Assembly (NCBI GenBank): GCA_016208165.1
Contig: JACQYL010000119.1
Span: forward strand, 62,947 to 126,946
Reading direction: 5' to 3'
Length of the DNA stretch: 64,000 nt
DNA from: Deltaproteobacteria bacterium
Lineage (GTDB): Bacteria > Desulfobacterota > Desulfarculia > JACQYL01
Within the stretch, counting starts at the first letter, position 1. Each line of letters opens with the position of its first letter. Below are positions 28,201 to 35,703 of the stretch, in pieces. The notes under the pieces were generated by a model. It was not told where the DNA came from and ran no database searches. It saw only the letters and a program-made list of their open reading frames with translations. Position numbers and translations under genes: made by a program.

Positions 28201-28367
28201 CTAGCTCCCGGCAGAGACGCGGTCACCTGAATGGTGGGGAAATCCACGTTAGGCAGGTCGCTCACGGGAAGCAGTCGGTATCCCGATATACCGAAAAGGA
28301 GACAGGCCACCATGACAAGGGTGGTCATGACCGGCCGCTTGATGAATATGTCCGAGAGGCCCTTCAT
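25266..28367 (-). CDS. RND efflux permease (AcrB/MdtB-like)
   Basis: A 1033-residue inner-membrane resistance-nodulation-division transporter. It has twelve predicted membrane helices in two halves with large periplasmic loops and begins with the family pattern FIKRPVMTTLVMVACLLFG. Typical segments are FVVDDAIVMLENIVRHMELG (helix 4 with the proton-relay Asp) and VGLVKKNGIIMIDFA. It overlaps the adaptor gene by 4 nt (ATGA) and is the last gene of the three-gene operon. The hydrophobic-and-amphiphilic efflux (HAE1) class is favoured over heavy-metal efflux. The substrate is unknown. Confidence 0.92.
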   Translation of the reverse strand: MKGLSDIFIKRPVMTTLVMVACLLFGISGYRLLPVSDLPNVDFPTIQVTASLPGASPETMASAVATPLEKQFSTIAGLDSMTSSSRLGATNISLQFNLSRDLDAAAQDVQAAISVAQKQLPDDMPSPPSYQKVNPAAQPILYLALTSSTLPLSTLDEYGETILAQRISMVSGVAQVLVYGSQKYAVRIQVNPNSLANKGIGLDEVALAVGEGNVNLPTGTLYGPHVAYTVQATGQLEDAAAFRPLIVAYRNGGPVRLEDLGVVLDSVENDKTAAWYVDAAHNDRSIILAIQRQPGTNTVQVAGAVRGLISTLEKQIPASVSLYVLYDRSESIRDSVRDVQFTLLLTLFLVVLVIFLFLRNLSATVIPSLALPLSIVGTFAVMYFLGYSLDNLSLMALTLSVGFVVDDAIVMLENIVRHMELGVGPFEAALKGSREIGFTILSMTFSLAAVFIPVLLMGGIIGRLFHEFAVTIAAAILISGFVSLTLTPMLSSRFLKPKSEVSHGAIYNYSERVFDKMLSLYEWGLKWSLRHPLPVMIFSAVVLLATVGLFMVLPKGFLPNEDRSAIVAFTQAREGISSEALFEHQQAVAAVIQKDPNVERFFSSAGARGNTSSNTGIAFMHLKPKSQRELSADEVIEELRPKLSKIPGMMVFLQNPPPINIGGRLTKSQYQLTLQSSDTEELYKYGQILEQKMHALDGLQDVTTDLEIKNPQVVVDIDRNKAATLGITAEQIEDALYYAYGSRQVSTIYTQTNTYEVILEVEPRYQRDPSALSLLYVRSRDGRLVPLKAVANMSEGLGPLSINHTGQVPSLTLSFNLKPDFPLGQAVSEVQKLAGETLPATITTSFQGTAEAFRSSVSGLGLLLLLAILVIYMVLGILYESFIHPITILSALPFAGFGALVTLYLFRVELSIYAFVGIIMLVGLVKKNGIIMIDFAIESQRTEGKGPVDAIYEACVVRFRPIMMTTMAALMGTLPIALGFGAGAESRRPLGLAVVGGLLFSQFLTLVVTPVFYVYMDRLQTFLAGRSKRHRTT

Positions 28368-29539
28368 GGAGTGCTCGCCCCTGACGGCGCCGGCTCGCTC
28401 GTGACGGTCACCTTGACTCCCGGTCTGAGGCGAAGTTGACCGTCCGTCACCACGCGCTCTCCCGCCTCGACCCCCTTCCGGATCACAGTCTGCCCATCCA
28501 CCTGTTGTCCTGTCTCGACGGCGCGCGATTCCACGGTCATGTCCGGTTTGACCACGAACACATATTCCCCCTGCTGGTCTCGCTGAATAGCCTGGGAAGG
28601 CGCGACCACGGCGTTCCGGGTCGTGGCGAGCGTCAGGGTCACGTCCACGAACTGTCCCGGCCAGAGGACCCGGTCACGGTTCGGAAATGTGGCTTTGAGC
28701 AGAATGGTGCCCGTGGTCCCATCCACTTCGTTGTTAATGAACGAGAGATCGCCTCGAAAGCGAGGCCCCGCTCCCGCGGCCAGGGCGGCCTCTACTTCAA
28801 GGGTCCCCTGGGCCGCATAGCGACGGATATCGGCGAGGTATTCTTCAGGAACCGAAAAGCTCACATAAATCGGCGTGATCTGATTGATGATGGTCACCGG
28901 CTGCTGATAGGCGGTAATCATGTTCCCGACCTGTACCAGCACGTCTCCCGTACGGCCGGAGATGGGAGCCTGCACGGTGCAGTAGCCGAGATTGAGCCGA
29001 GCGGTTTTTACGGCCGCTTCATCCGCGGCCACGGTCGCCTTGAGGGACTCGGCGTTCGCCACCACCTGATCGTACTGCTGCGAAGTCACGTAGTCCTTCT
29101 GAATGAGTTCCTTATAGCGCCGGACGTCATCCTCGGCGATTCTCAGCTTGGCCTGATCCCTGGCCAGGTCGGCCAGGGCCCCGTCCAAGGCCGCCTGATA
29201 CGGATGGGGGTCGATGTTGAAAAGAAGGTCTCCCCGCTCAACTTCCTGACCCTCTCTAAAGGCGATGGCGGTGATTTCGCCGCCCACCCGCGCGCGCACG
29301 GACACGGTGTTATAGGGTTCCACGGCGCCGATGGCCTTCACTACCACGGGCACGTTCTTCAACGTCGCCGCTTCGGCGGTTACGGGCGCCGCTTTCGAAG
29401 CCCCTTCCTGTTCAGACTTCCCGGAGCAAGAGGCCAGCAGAAGCAATCCGGCTGCCACCGAAATCAGACCCAACAGGAACAGACGAAAGGACACGGGAGG
29501 TTTCGTATTTGTAAGCCCTGGTCGGCAATAGGCTGTCAT
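28364..29539 (-). CDS. RND periplasmic adaptor (membrane fusion) lipoprotein
   Basis: A 391-residue adaptor linking the RND pump to the outer-membrane channel. The N-terminus carries a hydrophobic segment ending in a lipobox (LLASC|SG), so it is likely lipid-anchored. The lipoyl/barrel-sandwich halves are visible (VSVRARVGGEITAIAFREGQ and LGYCTVQAPISGRTG), flanking the coiled-coil hairpin. AAGGGA precedes the ATG. It starts 8 nt after the outer-membrane-factor gene ends and overlaps the pump gene downstream. Confidence 0.92.
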   Translation of the reverse strand: MTAYCRPGLTNTKPPVSFRLFLLGLISVAAGLLLLASCSGKSEQEGASKAAPVTAEAATLKNVPVVVKAIGAVEPYNTVSVRARVGGEITAIAFREGQEVERGDLLFNIDPHPYQAALDGALADLARDQAKLRIAEDDVRRYKELIQKDYVTSQQYDQVVANAESLKATVAADEAAVKTARLNLGYCTVQAPISGRTGDVLVQVGNMITAYQQPVTIINQITPIYVSFSVPEEYLADIRRYAAQGTLEVEAALAAGAGPRFRGDLSFINNEVDGTTGTILLKATFPNRDRVLWPGQFVDVTLTLATTRNAVVAPSQAIQRDQQGEYVFVVKPDMTVESRAVETGQQVDGQTVIRKGVEAGERVVTDGQLRLRPGVKVTVTSEPAPSGASTP

Positions 29540-29546
29540 GGTTCCC

Positions 29547-31028
29547 TTACTTTGCGGGGCCCCCGCTAGCAGGGCCCGTACTCGAGATGTTCAATGTGCC
29601 TGTATCGCGCGCCAGTTGGGCCAGGGATACGTACCAGTCCGCGTTGGCCTGGACTCTCTGAGCCCTTGCACCTTCGAGAGCGCTTTGCGCCGAGAGAAGA
29701 TCGAGGATACTGCCCACTCCGGCCCGATACCGTCCAAGGGCCACATCGTAGGATTCGGTGGCGCTCTCGAGCAGGTCCTCGGTGGTGCGAACCCGCTGTA
29801 CCGCCGTCTTCAGATTGTAGTAGCTCGTCCATACCTGCAGGACCACCTGCTGTTCGAGACTGCTCAGGCGGGCGCGGGCCGCCTTCTCGTCGGCCTGCGC
29901 CTGGAATACATTATAGGATTGGGAAAGACCCGTGAATATGGGTACGCTCACCTGTATGGAACCGCCGTAATTGCTTCCGGTTACATCGGTGTTGTCGTAG
30001 CGCGTGCGGCCCCAGCTGGCGGCCCCGTTAATGGAGGGGTAGGCTTCGGCCCGCACTCTACGCACGTGGGCCTCCGCCTTCGCGGCCTGGGCGCGCGCGG
30101 CGGCCAGATCCGGTCTCTGTTCCTCGGCCAGGGCCAGATACGTGTCCACCTTCTCGAGGGTTTCCTCGATGTTGGCGGCATTCCTTGGTATCTCGATGTC
30201 GTAAGGCGCGTTGGCCGGGATACCCATAGCCGTCGCCAGGGCCCCCCTCGTGGTCTGGATTTGACCCTCGAGGCTATCCAGGGCCAATTTAGCCTGCGCC
30301 AAAGCGGTCTTGGCCTGCAACACGTCCGCGATGGTGGCCACGCCGGCGTGGTGCCGGTCCCGGGCGGCGTCCAGGTTTGTTTCCGCTTGCCGGTACGTCG
30401 CTTGTTGGGCTTCGAACAGCGCCTTGGAGGAAACGTAGTTGTAATAGGCCGTTTCCACATTGAGCATGACCGTCTGGATCGCAGCGTTGTGGGTCCAGTC
30501 AGCGGCCATGAGAGACAGTCGAGACTCGTCCACCAAAGCCTCGCGTCCTCCGAAATCGAAAAGGAGCCAGTTCAACTGGACGGCCGCGGAATAGCTCCGC
30601 TCCCTGAAGGAAGTCCTCACCTGTTGGGAGTAGTCTTGAAGCCAGTTCGCGTCCCCCGTCGCCCCGATCTGCGGATAATACGCACCCAGCTCACTGCCGT
30701 ACGCCGCAGCGGCGGATCGGGCGTCTTCCCAGGCGGCGGCCGTATCGGGATTGTTGCGAAGAGCGATGTCCACGATGTTGAATAGAGTCAGCGACTTCAC
30801 CGACTTCAGGATGTCCTGTGGCAACGTCGGCGAGGCCTTCGCGGCGGCCGGCTTCATTATGGCCGTAGCCGGCGCCTTCCACGGCGCGGCGGGAGACGGG
30901 GACGTTCCCGGTACGCCATAGATATTCGGCGGGTTTTGAGCGCACCCGGCCAACACCAATACCGCTGCAAGCAGCTCGATGCCGCTTAAGACACGTTTGA
31001 TGGTGCGGCGTCGTCTTTCTCCGTCCAT
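29547..31028 (-). CDS. TolC-family outer membrane efflux lipoprotein
   Basis: A 493-residue outer-membrane factor with the duplicated coiled-coil TolC architecture (for example RHHAGVATIADVLQAKTALAQ and GRYRAGVGSILDLLSAQSAL). The ATG at 31028, with GAGAGG upstream, is preferred over a longer start. The signal peptide ends in a lipobox (VLAGC|AQ), as in OprM/NodT-type channels. It is the first gene of the OMF-adaptor-pump operon. Confidence 0.9.
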   Translation of the reverse strand: MDGERRRRTIKRVLSGIELLAAVLVLAGCAQNPPNIYGVPGTSPSPAAPWKAPATAIMKPAAAKASPTLPQDILKSVKSLTLFNIVDIALRNNPDTAAAWEDARSAAAAYGSELGAYYPQIGATGDANWLQDYSQQVRTSFRERSYSAAVQLNWLLFDFGGREALVDESRLSLMAADWTHNAAIQTVMLNVETAYYNYVSSKALFEAQQATYRQAETNLDAARDRHHAGVATIADVLQAKTALAQAKLALDSLEGQIQTTRGALATAMGIPANAPYDIEIPRNAANIEETLEKVDTYLALAEEQRPDLAAARAQAAKAEAHVRRVRAEAYPSINGAASWGRTRYDNTDVTGSNYGGSIQVSVPIFTGLSQSYNVFQAQADEKAARARLSSLEQQVVLQVWTSYYNLKTAVQRVRTTEDLLESATESYDVALGRYRAGVGSILDLLSAQSALEGARAQRVQANADWYVSLAQLARDTGTLNISSTGPASGGPAK

Positions 31029-31327
31029 GCCTCTCTTCCCACTTTGTGCGGCCTTAAAAAATTGTCCCAAAAGCCCAAGCCACAGGTCCGATCTAGAGGT
31101 CGGGTCACCGACCTTGATTTAGCCCAAAACGGAAGATCCTTCAATACCTATGAGGAACCCCGGATCCGGTGCAAGGTTCGGGAGTGGGTAGGATTCGAAG
31201 CGATGGATCGGCTTCCCGGAGAATCGTAAAACGAGCCGCTGCTCTATCGCGAAAGGCGATGGACGAAGCAGAGACATCCCCTGCCAACGCGAGGTCTCCA
31301 GGGCATGAAAAAATAGTGGAAAACCAG

Positions 31328-31371
31328 TTGACAGCAGATCCGAAGTGAATTAGTATTTAAGCTAATACTAA
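31328..31371 (+). promoter_or_regulatory. arsR promoter with overlapping operator palindrome
   Basis: A perfect -35 TTGACA (31328-31333) and TAGTAT (31351-31356) are 17 bp apart. A perfect inverted repeat, TTAGTATT (31350-31357) and AATACTAA (31364-31371) with a 6-bp spacer, covers the -10 and the expected start site. A repressor bound here would block its own transcription, as ArsR proteins normally do. Confidence 0.7.
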
Positions 31372-31385
31372 ATAGGATGCGCCTA

Positions 31386-31796
31386 ATGGAAAGCAAGCAG
31401 GCTGAGCTATTTAAAATTCTGGGCGTGGACACTCGTATCAGGATCATCGAGCTGCTCAAGCAAAAGGGCCCTCTCGGCGCCAACGAGATGTCGGAGATAT
31501 TGGGCATAACTCCCTCCGCCGTTTCCCAGCACCTTAAGATCCTCAAGCACGCGGGTCTGGTTCGGAACGAGCGTAAGGGGTACTGGATTCCCTATGAGCT
31601 CGACCCAATGGCATTGGAACGATGTGGGGAACTGCTTTCCGGCATTTGCACCTGCGGCTGCAAGGGAACGGGGAACTTTCGAGAGGCCGAACTGAGCCGG
31701 ACCGGAGACAAGGTCGCGCTTTTGGAAAATTACGAGCGGGAGCTTCGGCAGGAGCTTAACAAAGTGCGGACCCTGATCGAGGAACTGAAAAAATAG
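31386..31796 (+). CDS. ArsR/SmtB-family metal- or redox-sensing repressor
   Basis: A 136-residue winged-helix regulator. The HTH reads MSEILGITPSAVSQHLKILKHAGLV, followed by the wing RNERKGYWIPYEL. After the DNA-binding domain comes C80 and a tight C88-T-C90-G-C92 cluster, a plausible metalloid or thiol sensing site, and then a coiled-coil tail (ENYERELRQELNKVRTLIEELKK). The ATG at 31386, 8 nt after AGGA, is preferred over one at 31377. Its likely targets are its own promoter and the downstream Cys-rich peptide and DsrE selenoprotein, which have similar AT-rich dyads upstream. The inducer is unknown. Confidence 0.85.
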   Translation: MESKQAELFKILGVDTRIRIIELLKQKGPLGANEMSEILGITPSAVSQHLKILKHAGLVRNERKGYWIPYELDPMALERCGELLSGICTCGCKGTGNFREAELSRTGDKVALLENYERELRQELNKVRTLIEELKK

Positions 31797-32036
31797 ATCT
31801 CGTTTTTTGCAGGGAAAGCCCTGAAAAAGGTTCTCTTAGACTCTGTTCAAATTCCCCGGGCATTGCCGCCCCGCCTTGGACGGAAGGGAAGGAAGGCCCG
31901 GAAAACCTTCGAGTTTTGAAGCGGAGTGCACATAGGCTCGGACCAACTCAAGCAAGGAAGGGAGCGTTTTTTCCCCGGTTACTTTAGTATATGCTTAATT
32001 TCTTAATAAAATGCCCTGCGAAAGGAGGTGATTCAC

Positions 32037-32147
32037 ATGGCCGACAAGAAACTGTCCGGTTGCGGGTGCGGATGCCTGCCTCTGTCCCAACTAGGCGACA
32101 AGACCGCTAAACCCGATACCAACAAGCCCGAAAAAACCGACAAGTAA
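32037..32147 (+). CDS. 36-residue Cys-rich peptide with GCGCGC core
   Basis: A very small protein starting MADKKLSGCGCGCLPLSQ and ending in a Lys/Pro/Thr-rich tail (KPDTNKPEKTDK). The ribosome binding site AAAGGAGGTGATTCA is close to full complementarity with the 16S rRNA 3' end, which argues strongly for real translation. Three Cys in CxCxC spacing echo the CxCxC of the neighbouring ArsR, suggesting metal or sulfane-sulfur handling. A TTAGTAT half-site identical to the arsR operator half lies at 31984-31990. I do not recognise a family. Confidence 0.6.
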   Translation: MADKKLSGCGCGCLPLSQLGDKTAKPDTNKPEKTDK

Positions 32148-32518
32148 GTCCAACTCTCACCTCGTCCGGATTCTCCAGGGGGCGGACTCTTTGGGAGCGC
32201 CCCCTCCGGACCTTCCAGAAAATTCCAACCGGATAACGATCAACCTGCGGTTTCCGGCGAACCGCTGAACGGGTCGATGACCCGGACGTTGCCGGGCATC
32301 CGGTTTTCCTGAAAGTCTTCTGAAAGCGGAACTCGGTGATTGGTCTAATATTTTATCGGTGATATTAAAATGAATGTGGTGGTATACTCGCATTTAAATG
32401 GGAGGCAGGTCCGCAGATCCGAGAGGAAACCGACAGGCCGAGCCGGGGCTCGGCGTTCCCGGAAGGAGTGTCCGCAGACCTGAGGAGGCATACCCACTAA
32501 CCCGGAAAGGAGCGCATA
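32148..32518. other. Intergenic region with strong hairpin
   Basis: No gene seen. A GC-rich hairpin, AGGGGGCG (32177-32184) pairing with CGCCCCCT (32198-32205), follows the small peptide gene by 30 bp. It may end or stabilise the upstream transcript, but no T-run follows. The right half holds the candidate promoter and dyad of the DsrE selenoprotein gene. Confidence 0.45.
32346..32388 (+). promoter_or_regulatory. Candidate promoter and dyad, DsrE selenoprotein
   Basis: An AT-rich dyad, TAATAT (32346-32351) and ATATTA (32362-32367), overlaps a GTGATA -35-like hexamer (32359-32364). A TATACT -10 (32383-32388) lies 18 bp further on. The dyad halves resemble the arsR operator halves (TTAGTATT), though the spacing differs by 2 bp. 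Confidence 0.4.
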
Positions 32519-32869
32519 ATGGCAAACTTCGTTTTCCTGTTAACCAAGGATGGTGTGGACGCGGCCACCAGGTGTTTTCAATTCGCCAAGGTGGCCCACT
32601 CTAAAGGGCACAAAGTGGCTCTGTTCTTTGCGGACGACGGCGTCCTCTGGGCGAATAACACCCGAGACTTCGACACGGCATGCAAAACCGGGGATCGTCC
32701 AAAGGATTATTTTCCCTATCTGGTGGAGAACGAAGTCCCTGTGAGCGTCTGACCGCCCTGCGCCAACGCTCGTCAGGTTGACGAGGCCAAGTTTTTCCCG
32801 AACATGGTGCTGGCCGGAGCCCCTCACTTCATCGATCTGGCCGCCGAGGGGAAAGTTGTCAGCTTTTAG
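32519..32869 (+). CDS. DsrE-family selenoprotein
   Basis: A 116-residue cytoplasmic protein if the in-frame TGA at 32750-32752 is decoded as selenocysteine (U78). The start is the ATG at 32519 with AAAGGAG upstream. The DsrE/DsrF-like fold shows NFVFLLTKDGVDAATRCFQFA and GHKVALFFADDGVLWA. The motif at the TGA is VPVSV-U-PPC-ANARQ, so the usual CxxC of this subfamily becomes UxxC (U78, C81). After the TGA the frame continues with family-typical LAGAPHFIDLAAEGKVVSF to a TAG. A SECIS-like hairpin lies at the right spacing. It probably acts in sulfur-relay or redox chemistry, next to an ArsR regulator. Confidence 0.85.
32750..32785 (+). promoter_or_regulatory. UGA Sec codon and bacterial SECIS hairpin (DsrE)
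   Basis: The TGA at 32750-32752 is followed by a perfect 7-bp hairpin, CTCGTCA (32769-32775) and TGACGAG (32779-32785), with loop GGT starting 23 nt after the UGA. The A-GGT-T apex is the same as in the rhodanese element at 16085-16099. Confidence 0.75.
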
Positions 32870-32975
32870 GCGAAAACGATTCACGACGGGAACCCTTTTC
32901 GCAAAGGGTTCTCCCAACGCGCCTCGACTGATGAATCTTCTAGCTGATCCGTCTTTCGGATCTCGGTAAAACCGT

Positions 32976-34013
32976 CTATCTGTAATATCCGGCCTCGGTG
33001 TCTTCGGTGAGATCGAGATACCGGTCGTGACCCTCTTTCATGCGGATGATCAGTCGCTTATTACTTAACGCCTGTTCCACCTGCTCCGCCAGATGACCCA
33101 TCCATAGCATGTCGTCCTCGTCGGGATCGAACTCGAACTGGAAATAGAAGCGGAGGGAGCCCAGGGAGTCTTTCCCCCATTTCACGGGGAACCCCACGAT
33201 GGCGCGTACACCTTCCTCAGCCGCCTGCTCGGGATACTGCACGCGCTCGTCCCCTTCCACTTTGGAAAGCACCACAGGTGCTCTCGACTGTAGTTCTCCT
33301 AGACTGGAATGTCGGAACAGGGGGCCTTTTTCCAGATAACGCCGGCTCAAGCCGTAACTGCTGACCAGTTCAAGAACGTCGGTTTCCCGGTTGACGTGCC
33401 ACAGCGCACAACCATAAGCGTGGGCGCCCCTTGCCGCGCTCTCGATAAGCATATCCATCGATTGCTTAAAGGAGTGCACGGAATGCATGCGATGGATTTC
33501 GGAACAGGCGTTCTTCATGGAATCATAGTAGAAATTCTTCTTCAGGGCGTATCCGGCCTGTTTGGCCAGCGCTTCCAGGGCCTTTATTTCGTAAGCCGTA
33601 ACTTCTATCCTGTGGGGAAAATAGACTCTCAAGGAGCCGACGAGGAGTCGCCCCGCGGAAACCGGGAATCCGGCGATGGCTCGTATGCCTTCCTGGCGAG
33701 CGGCTTGAGGGTATTGGACCCTGGGGTCGTTCTCGACATCATTAATGAACACGGGTTTACGCAGTACGGTCTCCTGAAGGCTCTGCCTCGGATCGATAGG
33801 ACCCTTGGACAGATACGTGTCGCTTAGACCGTATGCCGCTGAGATTTGCAGGCTTCGATCACCGGGATTGAACAGCAAAAGCGATGCTCCGCGGGCTTCC
33901 GCGAGCGTTGTGGCGATCTGGACAATGGTGCGCTGGGTTTTCCCCAGGTCAAGGGTTGCGTTAACGGCTCCCATGGCTTCGACAGCCCGGACAAAAAAAG
34001 CTTCCGATGGCAT
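32976..34013 (-). CDS. Tandem GAF-domain protein
   Basis: A 345-residue cytoplasmic protein of two GAF domains (about 12-155 and 180-320) joined by a helix. The two are recognisably duplicated: RGASLLLFNPGDRSLQISAAYGLSDTYLSKGP versus YGCALWHVNRETDVLELVSSYGLSRRYLEKGP, and later DPRVQYPQAARQEGIRAIAGFPV versus DERVQYPEQAAEEGVRAIVGFPV. No kinase, cyclase or HTH output domain is attached. GGGGGTGG precedes the ATG. It may act as a small-molecule sensor working with a partner encoded elsewhere. Confidence 0.8.
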   Translation of the reverse strand: MPSEAFFVRAVEAMGAVNATLDLGKTQRTIVQIATTLAEARGASLLLFNPGDRSLQISAAYGLSDTYLSKGPIDPRQSLQETVLRKPVFINDVENDPRVQYPQAARQEGIRAIAGFPVSAGRLLVGSLRVYFPHRIEVTAYEIKALEALAKQAGYALKKNFYYDSMKNACSEIHRMHSVHSFKQSMDMLIESAARGAHAYGCALWHVNRETDVLELVSSYGLSRRYLEKGPLFRHSSLGELQSRAPVVLSKVEGDERVQYPEQAAEEGVRAIVGFPVKWGKDSLGSLRFYFQFEFDPDEDDMLWMGHLAEQVEQALSNKRLIIRMKEGHDRYLDLTEDTEAGYYR

Positions 34014-34459
34014 AATCCACCCCCCGTTCGCTATGCCCCTGCCGGTTCTACATGTAAAGGTTCACGGTCGGCTTCCCTAGGCGTCGCAAGGGGTGAGCGA
34101 TTTGCTGGAAGCGGGCGAGCACAGGGCCGTCAGAGGATGAAAGCGTGCATTATCTTAGCGAATCGCAGCAAGCGTTCTAGCTGGAGGTTGCCCGGAAGCC
34201 GGCGCGTACGGAAATGGACCTATCGATTTTCACATATCCACTTATTGACCTACATACACCAAAACTGACTTAAAAACTATATTTAATTAGTACATATAGG
34301 TTGTTCAAACATTTTTTTGATAATGCACGCTCTCGGCCCGTGTTCGCACCGAGAGTGGTCGTCCAAGCCGATTCCCTTCTTGCACGCATGGAAAGAAGGT
34401 CTCGCGAGGCGGTCGTTCGTACACCGAGAGACGCGGAGGCCCAATGTCGGATTTGTGCC

Positions 34460-34488
34460 TTGACAAGGCATCAAATGTTGTCTATGAG
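34460..34488 (+). promoter_or_regulatory. Candidate nuo promoter
   Basis: A perfect TTGACA (34460-34465) and TATGAG (34483-34488) are 17 bp apart, about 300 bp before nuoA. The -10 element is only 4 of 6. Confidence 0.4.
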
Positions 34489-34534
34489 TAATACCGTCTA
34501 TAAATTATCTCCCCAACGCAGGCGAGAGTTCATT

Positions 34535-34604
34535 TGATCTTCGAGTTCATATCGCCGTCAGAGCGTTCCTCCGGGAGGCGGAAGCTACTCGACCTTGAAG
34601 ATCA
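34535..34604 (+). other. Imperfect long stem-loop in nuo leader
   Basis: Outer arms TGATCTTC (34535-34542) and GAAGATCA (34597-34604) are perfect complements. Inside them GAG pairs with CTC (34588-34590), and a CCTCC/GGGAGG mini-hairpin sits at the top. It may form a structured leader RNA or processing site; no known riboswitch was recognised. Confidence 0.4.
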
Positions 34605-34783
34605 TTATACCATCTCCTATGCTGCAGGATCCTCATTACAGGTAATCAGTGGTAACTGCGCACCCTTCTCTCGCTGAATCGAAGTCGCCTGCTGAGAGTC
34701 TTTAACCTCAATTCGTTTGGAAAAACCAACGTTCTTGCGGCCCGTTGTTCCCCCTTCTTTCACGGCATTGGGTGGAGGCTGAT

Positions 34784-35149
34784 GTGTTGGACTCTCTTCT
34801 CTCTGATTACGCTTACGTTTTGGCGTTTGTATCCGCAGGTTTTCTGTTCGCGCTGGTCCCGCTGGGCGTCGCCTTTCTAGTGAGCCCCAAAGGGGTCGGA
34901 CTCAAGAAACTGGTCAGTTACGAGTCCGGCATAGAGCCCAAAGGGCAGGCATGGATACAGTTCGAAGTCACCTACTATCTGTACGCCCTCATCTTTCTGG
35001 CCTTTGACGTGGACGTTTTGTACCTCTTTCCCGTGGTTGTGGCCTTTGGCTCTTTTCCTTGGAGGGACCTCATCGAGATCGCTATGTTTGTGGGCATACT
35101 GTCTCTGGCTTTGGCCTATGCGTGGAAGAAAGGAGTGTTCCAGTGGTAG
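34784..35149 (+). CDS. nuoA: NADH-quinone oxidoreductase subunit A
   Basis: A 121-residue complex I membrane subunit with three helices. Family motifs are [24 protein letters not shown] (residues about 44-67) and [17 protein letters not shown] chose the GTG at 34784, which has GGAGG 5 nt upstream; a TTG at 34745 in the same frame has none. It overlaps nuoB by 7 nt and opens the nuo operon. Confidence 0.9.
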   Translation: MLDSLLSDYAYVLAFVSAGFLFALVPLGVAFLVSPKGVGLKKLVSYESGIEPKGQAWIQFEVTYYLYALIFLAFDVDVLYLFPVVVAFGSFPWRDLIEIAMFVGILSLALAYAWKKGVFQW

Positions 35150-35703
35150 AAAAAGCCGTGATAGAGCCCATGGTTCAATTCACAACCCTCACCCAAATCC
35201 AGCGGATTTCGCAGGCAAACTCCTTATGGCCGCTGACCTTTGGACTGGCCTGCTGCGCCATTGAAATGATGGCCGCCGGAGCCTCGAGGTTCGATCTGGA
35301 TCGATTTGGCGCAGGAGCCTTCCGTCCTTCCCCCCGCCAAGCGGATGTGATGATCGTGGCGGGGACCATCAGCAAGAAAATGGCCCCCATTATTCTCACC
35401 CTGTATGACCAGATGCCCGCCCCCAAATGGGTCATCGCCATGGGCAACTGCGCCATATCGGGCGGACCTTTTGCTTATCCAGGACAGTACGCGATTGTAA
35501 ACGGAGCAGACAAGATCCTCCCAGTTGACGTCTATGTCCCGGGGTGCCCTCCACGACCGGAGGGACTCCTTCAGGGACTTTTCGAACTCCAGGACAAGCT
35601 CACGCAGGACGGCAAAATCAATTTTCTGAGAAGATTTGAACGCAGGGAAAAAGCTCAAGAGGCAAAGCCCGGGTCATATGGGATTATCAGAGAAGAAACG
35701 TGA
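35143..35703 (+). CDS. nuoB: NADH-quinone oxidoreductase subunit B
   Basis: A 186-residue peripheral-arm subunit carrying the N2 [4Fe-4S] cluster next to the quinone site. Ligands lie in [20 protein letters not shown] and [11 protein letters not shown]. The GTG start at 35143 has AAAGGAG 8 nt upstream and overlaps the nuoA stop. The longer upstream open frame is not supported. Confidence 0.93.
   Translation: MVEKAVIEPMVQFTTLTQIQRISQANSLWPLTFGLACCAIEMMAAGASRFDLDRFGAGAFRPSPRQADVMIVAGTISKKMAPIILTLYDQMPAPKWVIAMGNCAISGGPFAYPGQYAIVNGADKILPVDVYVPGCPPRPEGLLQGLFELQDKLTQDGKINFLRRFERREKAQEAKPGSYGIIREET

Larger units (their letters stand above)
34014..34783. other. Long leader region before the nuo operon
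   Basis: No protein gene seen. AT-rich DNA at 34205-34330 is followed by a promoter candidate (34460-34488) and a long imperfect stem-loop (34535-34604), both listed separately. A GAAGCG-rich stretch near 34100 shows nothing recognisable. The distance of 180 nt or more between those elements and nuoA leaves room for a structured 5' UTR. Confidence 0.4.

Noticed and set aside
31800-31830. CAGGG-AAAG-CCCTG hairpin as a terminator of arsR
   Set aside because: The T-run precedes the hairpin rather than following it on the coding strand.
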